A stretch of DNA of 64,000 nucleotides from an uncultured Tateyamaria sp. (GTDB lineage: Bacteria; Pseudomonadota; Alphaproteobacteria; Rhodobacterales; Rhodobacteraceae), in NCBI RefSeq assembly GCF_947497045.1, contig NZ_CANMEU010000010.1, positions 62,001 through 126,000 of the forward strand. The letters are read 5' to 3'. Positions within the stretch are counted from its first letter, which is position 1; every line of letters begins with the position of its first letter. Under the pieces are notes generated by a model that saw nothing but the letters and a program-made list of their open reading frames with translations, made no database searches and was not told the origin of the DNA. This document shows positions 46,607 through 55,547 of the stretch, in pieces. The translations under genes were made by a program, and so were the position numbers.

Positions 46607-48109
46607 ATGATGAGGTTCCTGGCAACGCTTACGGCTCTACTGCTCTCTACATTGGCCGCACATGCAGGCTTTGACGATACAATCAACGAAATCACGGCAC
46701 CCATCGCATCAGCGATCGGCAGTTTCGTGTTTTTCAAGATCACCGTTTTGGGAGCCGGGCTTCCGCTGGTTGTCTTATGGCTCGTGATCGGGGCGGTATT
46801 CTTCACATTCTATATGGGCTTCGTGAACATCGGCGGCTTCAAACACGCGATCCAACTCGTCCGTGGGGACTATGCCGATCCCGACAGTCCAGGTGAGGTG
46901 TCACACTTTCAGGCGCTTGCCACAGCCGTGTCTGGCACGGTCGGCATTGGTAACATCGGTGGGGTTGCTGTGGCCGTGACGATTGGTGGCGCGGGGGCCA
47001 CCTTCTGGCTGATTGTCGCGGGTTTTCTGGGCATGTCCACCAAGTTTGTAGAATGCACGCTAGGGGTCAAATACCGGCAGGAAAACCCCGATGGATCCGT
47101 GTCGGGCGGCCCGATGTATTATATGCGCAAAGGGTTTGAAGAACGCGGCATGGGCGGTTTCGGAAGGTTCATGGGCACGTTCTATGCGATCGGTATCTTT
47201 GTTGGTGCCTTGGGCATCGGCAATATGTTCCAATCCAATCAGGCCTATGTGCAGTTGAATACCGTCGCAGGGGGCGCACTTGACGGGCTGGGCTGGTTGG
47301 TCGGCCTGATCCTCGCCGCGGTCGTCTTCATGGTCATTATAGGTGGTATCAAGTCCATCGCCCGCGTGACGGAAAAGATCGTCCCCTTCATGGCGATTTT
47401 TTACTGCGTGTTCGCGATCATCGTCATCCTGATGAATTTCACATCGATCCCCGCTGCGATTGGCAATATCTTCTCCGGTGCATTTACAGGTGCAGGCGTG
47501 CAAGGTGGTGCGATTGGTGCACTGATCATCGGCTTCCAACGTGCCGTCTTTTCGAACGAGGCGGGCATCGGGTCGGCCTCCATCGCGCACGCCGCCGTGA
47601 GAACACCAGAACCCGTGACCGAAGGTTACGTTTCGCTGTTGGAGCCGTTCATTGATACCATTGTCATCTGTACGATCACGGCACTGGTCATCGGAACAAG
47701 TCAGGTTGCGGACCCGAACTTTGCCGGTGATGCCACAGGCGTGGCGATGACATCGGCTGCCTTTGAGCGGCAGATCAGCTGGTTCCCGCTACCGCTGGCC
47801 TTTGGTGCGTTGCTTTTTGCATTCTCGACAATGATTTCGTGGTCATACTATGGGTTGAAGGGTTGGACCTATCTATTTGGTGAAGGCCATATGGGGCAGA
47901 CGATCTACAAGCTGATGTTCTGCGCGTTTGTGGCACTGGGTTGCATGGTGCAACTGGGACCGATCCTGGATATCTCGGACGCTCTGGTCTTCCTGATCTG
48001 TGTGCCGAACATTCTGGGTCTGTACTTCCTCGCACCAATCGTGCGGCGTGAAATGCTAAGCTATAAGGCACGTTTGGCCAACGGCGAGATCAAGAGATAT
48101 AGCCACTGA
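46607..48109 (+). CDS. AGCS-family sodium:alanine/glycine symporter
   Basis: A 500-residue secondary transporter importing alanine, glycine or a related amino acid with sodium. The N-terminus is signal-like, ending AAHAG. Family motifs are GEVSHFQALATAVSGTVGIGNIGGVA, split across helices, and FSNEAGIGSASIAHAA. About eleven membrane helices are predicted. The start at 46607 or 46610 follows GGAG at 46594; the ATG at 46592 overlaps that site and is rejected. It is the intact paralogue of the pseudogene at 26976-28531. Confidence 0.92.
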   Translation: MMRFLATLTALLLSTLAAHAGFDDTINEITAPIASAIGSFVFFKITVLGAGLPLVVLWLVIGAVFFTFYMGFVNIGGFKHAIQLVRGDYADPDSPGEVSHFQALATAVSGTVGIGNIGGVAVAVTIGGAGATFWLIVAGFLGMSTKFVECTLGVKYRQENPDGSVSGGPMYYMRKGFEERGMGGFGRFMGTFYAIGIFVGALGIGNMFQSNQAYVQLNTVAGGALDGLGWLVGLILAAVVFMVIIGGIKSIARVTEKIVPFMAIFYCVFAIIVILMNFTSIPAAIGNIFSGAFTGAGVQGGAIGALIIGFQRAVFSNEAGIGSASIAHAAVRTPEPVTEGYVSLLEPFIDTIVICTITALVIGTSQVADPNFAGDATGVAMTSAAFERQISWFPLPLAFGALLFAFSTMISWSYYGLKGWTYLFGEGHMGQTIYKLMFCAFVALGCMVQLGPILDISDALVFLICVPNILGLYFLAPIVRREMLSYKARLANGEIKRYSH

Positions 48110-48125
48110 ACAAAAGGAAACGTCG

Positions 48126-48169
48126 CCAACATCAACGATATGCACGTCGATACATATCGCTGATGTTGG
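48126..48169. repeat. Long imperfect hairpin, 17-bp stem
   Basis: An inverted repeat, CCAACATCA-a-CGATATG and CATATCG-c-TGATGTTGG, forms a 17-bp stem with one A-C mismatch and a 10-nt loop, starting 17 nt after the symporter stop. There is no T-tract on either strand, so it may stabilise the 3' end, terminate bidirectionally in a Rho-dependent way, or be an operator. Confidence 0.7.
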
Positions 48170-48523
48170 GGACTTTGCTCCAGTGAAAAATGCAAGCTTG
48201 TGCGGAGCAGACCGAACAGTTGCTGGTTGCAAGAGTTGTTGAGCCATATTGACGGCCCAACCCTGAAGGCAAAGCCACATAAGGCGCTCGTATACGTTGC
48301 GGCAGCGGCACCACCCCCCCCGATACCTGGACCAACGCTGTGAAAGTCCCAGACGCTGGCAAGCTGCGGCCATCTAAGAGAATTGTCGCGCGCCACCAGA
48401 TGCGTTTTGGCAGCATCTCGCCCTCAACCTATTGATAGTCGAAAGATCTTTGACAGTTGCGCCGCGCCGGTTCGATACAAGGACCCGTCACGCCACCTGT
48501 CCCATCTGTAGGAGAATTGAAAC
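48170..48523. other. Intergenic region upstream of malectin protein gene
   Basis: About 350 bp with no convincing frame apart from shadows. A clear AGGAG ribosome-binding site precedes the ATG at 48524. The promoter was not identified. Confidence 0.45.
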
Positions 48524-49429
48524 ATGTTCGAATTGGCCACCGACCACATCTCACCCTTGTCCGCAGCAACTTATGATCCGACCTCGGGTGACCTCTACCT
48601 TGAGTTTGACTATGCGAGGCTGCTTGATACCAAGGGCGAATGGTCCAACGGCAGGCACATCGATGCGGTGACCTTCATGGGAAACGCCTACCCAATCATC
48701 ATCCACGACGATAACGGCCCGCGCGACAATAACGGACAATATGTCTTTAACGAAAATACGGTGGACAATATCTTCACAATCAATGTTGGTGCAGGCCATG
48801 ATCCGGCCAATGGCACTTTGTCCTTTGGACTGAGTGACCGCGAAGATGGCACCCGGCAGCTATTCACCTTCGAATTGGATGAAACCGGCGACACGACCGA
48901 CGGCGGAGCGGCCCCCCTGCCAACGCTGGTCTATGCGGTGAATGCGGGCGGCGATGCGTTTACAGCAGAAAACGGCGTAAAATATCAGGCCGACGATTTC
49001 AATAACGGTCGGTCGCATCAAACCGGCACAGATATCGCTGGTACAACAGGCGATGACGCTCTTTATCAGTCGGAACGCTGGAGCGCGAACAGCCTTACCT
49101 ATGATCTGGAAGTCGACAACGGCACCTATGATGTCGAGTTGAATTTTGCCGAAATTTGGTCTGGTGCTGCGACATCCGGCAAACGTGTGTTTGATGTCTT
49201 CGTGGAAGACGAACTTGTTTTCAACAATCTGGACATCACGGATGAGGCGGGCTTCAACACTGCCCTTGATCTGGTCGGTCAGGTGGCGGTGGACGATGGA
49301 TCGCTCACCATTCGGATCAGCGGAGAAGTTCAGAACCCGAAAATCTCCGGCTTTTCGGTATGGGAAGCTGAAGAGGTCAAAGATAAGGGGTTTTCACAAG
49401 GCTCACTCTATGACGATCTCAGTTTTTGA
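48524..49429 (+). CDS. Malectin-domain protein, probable secreted carbohydrate binder
   Basis: A 301-residue acidic protein without signal peptide. The N-terminal about 125 residues are an unassigned beta-rich domain. Residues about 135-285 form a malectin-like domain (VYAVNAGGDAF...YQADDF, NGTYDVELNFAEIW, GKRVFDVFVED), which binds saccharides. It ends with YDDLSF, an acidic-hydrophobic tail. Together with the type I exporter 3 kb upstream, extracellular function is likely. Ligand is unknown. Confidence 0.72.
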   Translation: MFELATDHISPLSAATYDPTSGDLYLEFDYARLLDTKGEWSNGRHIDAVTFMGNAYPIIIHDDNGPRDNNGQYVFNENTVDNIFTINVGAGHDPANGTLSFGLSDREDGTRQLFTFELDETGDTTDGGAAPLPTLVYAVNAGGDAFTAENGVKYQADDFNNGRSHQTGTDIAGTTGDDALYQSERWSANSLTYDLEVDNGTYDVELNFAEIWSGAATSGKRVFDVFVEDELVFNNLDITDEAGFNTALDLVGQVAVDDGSLTIRISGEVQNPKISGFSVWEAEEVKDKGFSQGSLYDDLSF

Positions 49430-50283
49430 AGCACCCGATCTACGCCTTGGATCACCAGTGCTTGCCCTGAACATTATCTGAGGTGATCCGCGCAAAGACC
49501 CATTGAAACCACCCTGCCTCCTGAAACGATCCGCGCCTTTGCTCGCACATAGGGTCAGGGCTGGAAAGCCCGTCGCATTCGAGCGTAAGGTGGCTTAAAC
49601 GAGCACTTGGGGCGGAACGAAACCGCGACGGGTCCAGTCTTTGATTTTCGCCACCTTAGTACCTCAACGAAGATCCCTGATCGATCGAGGCTCCGGCCAC
49701 GGCGAAGGACAGGAAATCTGTTCCTCGAACCAACCCCGCTCTAAACCATTTAGGCCAGCATATGCAGCAAGCCCCAGATAGATGCAGCGCGTGCGCATAG
49801 CAGCAGAAACAAACGTATTGGAGGTGCCCGAACATTCGAATCTACCCGAGTTCGCTTTCCGTGGACCACCAAACCCATGATCGAAACGAGAGCGAACACG
49901 AAAACAGAACTACCATGGATCACACATCCAAATGTATGTGTCTCCACGATCAGTCCCGACGTGCGCGAATTACTGTAGCGGACATTTGCTGCAGTACAGC
50001 ATCCGGTAAATTGGACTCAATACCCAACGTCGGATGCATCGCGGCATGGTCGCAATGCCTTGCGTACCGCCCGGAGCTGGCTTTGGAGGAGTTATCGCAC
50101 GCGGCTTTGCGGCTCTCCAGAGGCAGACATTGACAGATCACTCATCCGACGCCGGTTCCACGGGAGAGCTCCGCCAGATTTGCTGGAACCCTACGGTCTG
50201 TTCCTGTCATCCCCGCCCGACTGATCACCAATATAGACTGTTTTGGAACGCGGTACCGGCGATAAGTCTTCAACACCGCTGGT
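49430..50283. other. Long non-coding or decayed region
   Basis: About 850 bp with lower coding quality than its surroundings. It contains a separated 9-bp inverted repeat, TAAGGTGGC at 49586-49594 and GCCACCTTA at 49650-49658. A hydrophobic 65-codon minus-strand frame (49750-49947) has no family similarity. No gene is supported. Confidence 0.45.
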
Positions 50284-50322
50284 AAAAAAAGTGCCCCCAG
50301 CCTTGCTTGGCCAGAGGCACTT
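50284..50322 (-). terminator. Intrinsic terminator of the DUF4394 gene
   Basis: On the minus strand AAGTGCC pairs with GGCACTT around a shorter inner stem with G-U pairs, followed by a run of seven T. It lies about 50 nt beyond the DUF4394 stop. Confidence 0.85.
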
Positions 50323-50370
50323 CCTTCACTGTCACAAGGCGGGTCAAAACAAGACCTCACCCAACGTTCC

Positions 50371-51225
50371 TTACATACCTTGTGATACAGCAAAGCCGGT
50401 AAAGCCACTCAGGCCGAGGTCACCAAGATCGGTCAGCGCACCCGAGCCAAGATCGACCAGATAGAGACCCGCCGTATCTTCGCCGTCGATTTGCAACACG
50501 GCATAGGCCATATCAGTGCCCTCCGTGGGTGATACGATGTCAAAGCCACCGGCGTCGGTCACATCGACAGCCTTGCCATCAATCGTCAGCAGACCCACGG
50601 TTGCCAGCTCTCCTGCATTGTTGGCGAGCGTGACAAGCGTATTGGCACGGGCGTCCAGTGCATATTGGGCTGTGGATGCCGCCGTCGCCCCGGCGATTGC
50701 ATTCGTATATGCATTTGCAAAGATCAACGGATCGGCACCCACAGAACTGTCACCCTCCACATAGAATGCGTCCGAAAAGCGACGCACCGAATTGGCCCGT
50801 TCATCGCCATCACCGAACCCATCGGGGAAATAAACCAGGTTTGCCCCATCCGCACCCACTGCGCGCACAGCATCAATCTGGTTATTGAAGTCAAACGCGA
50901 CAGCGCCATCCCCGATTACGGCATCCTCCATGAAGGCGGCCCCAAGGTCCGTCAGCTTTCCGGTCATAAGATCAATGCTGTAGATCGCACCATCGGCATA
51001 GCCCAGGAGCTGCCCGGTCACGGGACGGTAGGCAATCGCGCGCACGGGCGTGTCCAGCGCAAACGTCTGGATCTGGTCAAGGGCTGCGATGTCGGCCATG
51101 GTGACAAGCGTGCTGCCGTTTTCGGCCAACGCATAGCCCTTGGTTCCGGCGTGCCCCATCGCCAAGGCCGGCGATGCCAGCGAAAGTGTCAGCACAGCGG
51201 CGGCGGCGGTCTTCTGGATCATCAT
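50371..51225 (-). CDS. DUF4394 domain secreted protein
   Basis: A 284-residue exported protein with a signal peptide ending near ALAMG. The mature part matches DUF4394, which looks like a beta-propeller-type repeat protein (PVRAIAYRPVTGQLLGYADG, GVLTIDG-type strands, YLVDLGSGALTDLG). The function is unknown. It is divergent from an ECF sigma factor gene with 113 nt between the starts, suggesting that it is a target of that sigma factor. Confidence 0.8.
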   Translation of the reverse strand: MMIQKTAAAAVLTLSLASPALAMGHAGTKGYALAENGSTLVTMADIAALDQIQTFALDTPVRAIAYRPVTGQLLGYADGAIYSIDLMTGKLTDLGAAFMEDAVIGDGAVAFDFNNQIDAVRAVGADGANLVYFPDGFGDGDERANSVRRFSDAFYVEGDSSVGADPLIFANAYTNAIAGATAASTAQYALDARANTLVTLANNAGELATVGLLTIDGKAVDVTDAGGFDIVSPTEGTDMAYAVLQIDGEDTAGLYLVDLGSGALTDLGDLGLSGFTGFAVSQGM

Positions 51226-51338
51226 GTTGTCGTCCTTTTCGGTTGCAATGACCTGCGCATTTGCAGATCGATTGCCTAAGTCACGTGGGATCGAGGACGA
51301 AAGTTTCAGCTGTGCGTCATTTTTTTTCTGATGGACCC

Positions 51339-51896
51339 ATGACAGGCGGAAAAACTCTGACTCCGGAATACGTTGAGGCCATGATTGCCAAATGCGCTTT
51401 GGGGGATCGCTCTGCGTTCGAGGCGCTTTATGAAGCGACCAGCGCGAAACTTTTTGCCGTTTGCGTCCGTGTATTGGGAAAGACGCCCATTGCGGAGGAC
51501 GCCATGCAGGACGCCTACATCAAGATCTGGAACAATGCCGGGCGCTACCGCGTAACTGGCCACTCGCCGATGACCTGGCTGATCACGGTCACACGCAACA
51601 CGGCCATCGACCGCTTGCGTGCGCAGCGCAGCCACAAGGATCTGGCAGACTATCACGATGTTCTGGCCGCCCCCGGCGCGACGCCCGAACAAGCGGCCAT
51701 CGCCGCGTCAGAGGCCGGTCGGTTGGCCGAGTGCATCTCCACTCTGCCACAGGACCGGGCAACCGCGATAAAGGGAGCCTACCTTGAGGGCTACAGCTAT
51801 TCTGACCTGGCCGACGCAGCCGGGGTGCCGCTCAACACCATGCGCACCTGGTTGCGGCGCGGATTGATCGCCCTGCGGGAGTGTATGAGCCAATGA
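51339..51896 (+). CDS. ECF-type RNA polymerase sigma factor
   Basis: A 185-residue sigma-70 family ECF factor. Region 2 includes FEALYEATSAKLFAVCVRVLG, AEDAMQDAYIKIW and SPMTWLITVTRNTAIDRLR. Region 4 shows AYLEGYSYSDLADAAGVPLNTMRTWLRRGL. It resembles the SigK-like group. The next gene encodes its anti-sigma factor and overlaps by 4 nt. The start MTGGKT at 51339 was preferred over a longer frame reaching into the intergenic region. Confidence 0.9.
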   Translation: MTGGKTLTPEYVEAMIAKCALGDRSAFEALYEATSAKLFAVCVRVLGKTPIAEDAMQDAYIKIWNNAGRYRVTGHSPMTWLITVTRNTAIDRLRAQRSHKDLADYHDVLAAPGATPEQAAIAASEAGRLAECISTLPQDRATAIKGAYLEGYSYSDLADAAGVPLNTMRTWLRRGLIALRECMSQ

Positions 51897-52585
51897 TCGA
51901 CAATCCGGACACAGATGACATGCTGGCTGCGGAATATGCTATCGGGCTTCTCGAAGACGCCGCCCTTGACGAGGCGCGCGAGCGTGCCATGTCTGATCCC
52001 GTCTTTGCCGCCCGCATCATAGAGTGGGAGGCGCGCCTGTCACAGATGGCAGACTTGAAGCCCGTGAACCCACCCGCCGCAGCGAAGGCAGCTGTGATCC
52101 GGCGTTTGTTTCCACAGGCACCCCATCTGTCATTCTGGAAGCGCGCAGGGCTGTGGCAGACCCTTACCGGTACCGGGGTCGCCGCACTTCTGTTGCTGGC
52201 CATTACCTCGTGGCAAGCCGGAGTGCCGCAACGGACCGGGCCGCTATACACAGCCGAAATCACATCGCAAACCGGTGACTTCCGCGTGGTGGCCGTTGTG
52301 GACAAGACGCGTAACGAGGTGATCCTGACCCGCACTGCCGGGGCGGCTCCTGCGGGGCGCATATTGCAGGTCTGGGCGCACGGACCGGATGAACCCGCCC
52401 AATCTGTTGGACTTTGGCCCGAAGGGGAGAGCGTCCGCCTGCCCTTGCCGCCTGAGATTGCAGCTGTTCAGGGCACCTTGACCTTAGGCGTGTCCGAAGA
52501 GCCACCTGGCGGCTCACCAACAGGCTTACCGTCAGGTCGGGTGTTTGGCACCGTCGGTATCCCGAACGTCTTGGACGCCATCTGA
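51893..52585 (+). CDS. RskA-type membrane anti-sigma factor
   Basis: A 230-residue single-pass membrane protein. The cytoplasmic N-terminus (LAAEYAIGLLEDAALDEARERA) resembles the anti-sigma domain of RskA. One membrane helix (about 88-106) is followed by the RskA C-terminal periplasmic domain (LVWAHGPDEPAQSVGLWP-like, with GRVFGTVGIPNV). It should hold the adjacent ECF factor inactive until an envelope signal triggers proteolysis. The ATG overlaps the sigma-factor stop (ATGA). Confidence 0.87.
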   Translation: MIDNPDTDDMLAAEYAIGLLEDAALDEARERAMSDPVFAARIIEWEARLSQMADLKPVNPPAAAKAAVIRRLFPQAPHLSFWKRAGLWQTLTGTGVAALLLLAITSWQAGVPQRTGPLYTAEITSQTGDFRVVAVVDKTRNEVILTRTAGAAPAGRILQVWAHGPDEPAQSVGLWPEGESVRLPLPPEIAAVQGTLTLGVSEEPPGGSPTGLPSGRVFGTVGIPNVLDAI

Positions 52586-53022
52586 CCAAAGAGCCTGTTG
52601 AAGGTCTGTTCCTCAAACGGAGCGCGAGATTGCCAAAGCCAATACTCTTGCGCCATTGGCGATACCGGCCGCATTTGGCCATTTGGTTTTGGCAAGAAGG
52701 GGGGATGTCCGCAGTGCGGACCAAAGTAACCAACGATACTGAATGAATTCAGGTCTGCTTTTCAACAAACGATATCATGCCGCCATGTATCCTGTCATTT
52801 TGGCTTTTGCGCATTTAATACCTGGCATAATTCCTGAGCCTGTCGCGAGGTCATACAAGGACGCGCCATCGGGCCATAGTCACCGCCCAAACTCTTGAGT
52901 GCGTTTGTAAGTTCATACCTCAAACGGTTTCCGATGAATTCCAGAGCTGCTTTGCCGGGGAAGAAACTCTCCACTGGGGCTCCGTTTGCGAAAACCACAC
53001 TATGGCGATCCCACAATAGGGC
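52586..53022. other. Region with possible minus-strand gene fragment
   Basis: No intact gene. A 6-bp hairpin GTCCGC-AGT-GCGGAC lies at 52707-52721. Between about 53045 and 52795 a minus-strand frame reads like a real protein end (HALLWDRHSVVFANGAPVES, then FIGNRLRYELTNALKSLGG) but its upstream part runs antisense through the cyclase remnant. It may be the 3' remnant of a truncated gene. Confidence 0.35.
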
Positions 53023-53537
53023 ATGATACACGACATGCCGCTTGCCCTTGCAGATCCGTACACCCGCCAAATCTACCAGACCCTTTGCGGGCGCGAAAAC
53101 TTCGCGCTGTGTTGCCGGCACTTCTATCAAAATGCAGAGCCCGAAGAGACGATCGAGGCGCTGCAAACCTATCACGAAGAAATGAGAAAATTGATCAACC
53201 AGCATGGCGCGGACATCGATCTTCGCATGGGTCACGGGGTGATGGTGCTGTTCAATGACCTCGTCCCTCGTGACGATCCTGCGGGGGATGTGGTCAGGCT
53301 TGCGGTTGCGATGCGCGCACAAATGGCTAAGCTGTGTACGGTGTGGAAACGGCTGGGCCACCGTCTCGGATTTGGTGTTGGCGTCTCTCTGGGCTATGCG
53401 ATGAGGCGGATGACGGTGAAATCCTACCGAGTAAGCGGGCGAGAATTACGGTTGAGGATGACTTCAAGGTCAAAACGAAAGGTGAACTCAGCCTCAAGGG
53501 CATCCGCGAACCCATAAAGATGTTCAGGCTTACGAGC
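53023..53537 (+). pseudogene. Class III adenylate/guanylate cyclase remnant
   Basis: The first frame gives EPEETIEALQTYHEEMRKLIN, VMVLFNDLVPRDDPAGD and RLGFGVGVSLGYA. About 30 codons are then missing, and a second frame resumes at about 53,395 with LCDEADDGEIL, VEDDFKVKTKGELSLKGI and MFRLTS. The N-terminal metal-binding segment is unrecognisable (FALCCRHF), and the second metal Asp of the usual GDG motif is His (MGHGVMV). The gene is therefore inactive. No partner domain or upstream regulatory domain remains. Confidence 0.8.
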
Positions 53538-53915
53538 GATGCCCGATTTTTTCAACAGGTGCTGGATTGGTTCAGGCCCATCACGGAACGGATAAAGAAC
53601 GCGACAAAATTGGAACCTCGCGCCATCTGCTCAAACGGCTGCTTTCAGCGGAGCGAGGTCGTGGCTGGACATAACGACGTCTGGAATATCCTGCTCTCCT
53701 GCCCGACCTGATAAACGCACGACCACCCAACACGTTGGATCGGCATCACAGCCTTACTTTGGCACAACACGTCGCTTGCTGTCGCCATGACATTTCCAAA
53801 AAGGCTGTGTAACACTAGTATTATTCCGGAAATACCCTCTATCGGTGCGGACCGGGGCGCTACGACAAGCACGTCAAGAGATGCCTTCAACGTAGCCTCT
53901 TGAGCAGGAGATTTA
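53538..53915. other. Spacer between cyclase remnant and cytochrome gene
   Basis: The second cyclase frame continues to 53711 without family similarity. The rest contains the promoter region of the cytochrome gene. No other feature was recognised. Confidence 0.4.
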
Positions 53916-55547
53916 ATGAGAAGAATACTTCTGGGTTTCGGGGCACTCGCATTTCTTGTTGTCGGAGCGTGGATTGGCGCGCGTCACGAGGTGACCTCGC
54001 AGGCGGTGCCCGTTGTTGCGCCCGGTGCGGGTGCCGCGGAACGCGGAGCGGCTGCTTTTGTCGGCGCGGCATTTGGCGGGTTGAGCCTGCAAGCCTTGGA
54101 AAGTCACGCGGTACCCTGGAAATTGATGACGGCAGCCCTTGTCCTTGAGGCGGTTGATCAGAGCCCAACGCTTTCAACCGACCGCGACACGCTGAATAAG
54201 GTGCTGACCTCATTCGGGTTTCTTGTGCAGGCCCGGATCAAGAATATGCCGGACGGTGTACCCGGCGCGCCGGGCGCGTTGCCACTGGGTGTGACACATG
54301 GGGTGATCTCTCCGATGGTGGGGCTGCCGGTACATGTGGCCAATCTGGGATGCGCGGCCTGTCATGCCGGTGTGACCTACGGCGCTGATGGTGTCCCCGA
54401 CCCCGCCGCCGCATGGATTGGGATGCCCAACAGTTCCCTGAACCTCGAAGCCTATACACAGTCCATTTTTCGAACACTCAAAGCCTATCAACAGAGGCCG
54501 GATCTGTTGATCGAAACGGTTATGGCGCTGCATCCCGATACAGGCTGGCGCGAGCGCCAAACGTTGCGATGGCTGATCTTGCCGTTGGTCGGTGCGCGGC
54601 TGGATCAGATCGACGACGATCGTGCACTGCCTTTCGTCAATGGGGTTCCGGGCAGCACCAACGGGGTTGCCGCGCTCAAACATGTGTTTGGGGTACCGTT
54701 TCTCGGGGCTGACCTTGCCGATGCGGGTATCGTCTCTATTCCGGACCTTGGATACCGGCACTGGCGCAGCAGTCTGCTGGTCGACGGAGCCTATGCCATC
54801 CCGCAAACCGAACGACAAACCGAGACAACGGCCGTGGACAATACGGCCGAAAAGCGGACCGCTTTGGCGACAATCACGACATTCTTTACGGTACCCAGCA
54901 TGGGCGTTCACCCAAGCACGGCAATTCAGTCCATCCCCGTAGCCGAAGACATCCTTGCCTTTCTGGATAAAACCTACAGACCGCAACCCTTTCCCGGCGT
55001 GATTGATCGCGATCTGGCCCTGAGAGGGGCGGCAGTCTACGGGGAGCAGTGCAGCAGCTGTCATGGCACCTATACCGTTGCAGGGGTGTTGCCAGACATC
55101 ATTTCGTTCCCGAACTGGCTTGGCGATGTTGGTACCGATCCGCTCAGGGCGCAGACCTTCACGCAAGACCTTGTCGCTGTCTTTGAGGACACGGCCTATC
55201 GCGATCAAATCGCCGTTGAACGCACTGGGGCCTATGCCGCGCCGCCACTGAGTGGCATATGGGCCTCGGCCCCGTATCTGCATAACGGAACGGTCCCGAC
55301 CATATGGCACTTGCTGACACCCGAGGCCCGACCAGAGACGTTTGAACTGGGCGGGCACATGCTCGACTTCTCGCGTTTGGGGCTGAAATTGGAAGACGGG
55401 CGATATCCGCGAGATTACATCCCCTTTTCCACGCCGGTCGTTCTGGACACAGGCCAACCGGGTCTGAGCAGCAAGGGGCATGCGTTTGGTGCAACGCTGA
55501 GCGAGGCGGACAAGACCGCTTTGATCGAGTTTCTCAAACAGCTTTAG
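53916..55547 (+). CDS. Dihaem c-type cytochrome, peroxidase/RoxA-like
   Basis: A 543-residue exported protein with an N-terminal signal anchor and two haem c sites, CAACH (146-150) and CSSCH (379-383). The C-terminal part has PPLSGIWASAPYLHNGTVPT, a hallmark shared by bacterial dihaem peroxidases and the RoxA/RoxB rubber oxygenases. It should act in the periplasm as an oxidase, peroxidase or electron carrier. It is convergent with the nitroreductase gene; the stops overlap by 4 nt (TTAG). Which of these activities it has cannot be told from sequence. Confidence 0.75.
   Translation: MRRILLGFGALAFLVVGAWIGARHEVTSQAVPVVAPGAGAAERGAAAFVGAAFGGLSLQALESHAVPWKLMTAALVLEAVDQSPTLSTDRDTLNKVLTSFGFLVQARIKNMPDGVPGAPGALPLGVTHGVISPMVGLPVHVANLGCAACHAGVTYGADGVPDPAAAWIGMPNSSLNLEAYTQSIFRTLKAYQQRPDLLIETVMALHPDTGWRERQTLRWLILPLVGARLDQIDDDRALPFVNGVPGSTNGVAALKHVFGVPFLGADLADAGIVSIPDLGYRHWRSSLLVDGAYAIPQTERQTETTAVDNTAEKRTALATITTFFTVPSMGVHPSTAIQSIPVAEDILAFLDKTYRPQPFPGVIDRDLALRGAAVYGEQCSSCHGTYTVAGVLPDIISFPNWLGDVGTDPLRAQTFTQDLVAVFEDTAYRDQIAVERTGAYAAPPLSGIWASAPYLHNGTVPTIWHLLTPEARPETFELGGHMLDFSRLGLKLEDGRYPRDYIPFSTPVVLDTGQPGLSSKGHAFGATLSEADKTALIEFLKQL

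Noticed and set aside
49750-49947. 65-codon hydrophobic minus-strand frame
   Set aside because: No ribosome-binding site or homology; the region looks non-coding.
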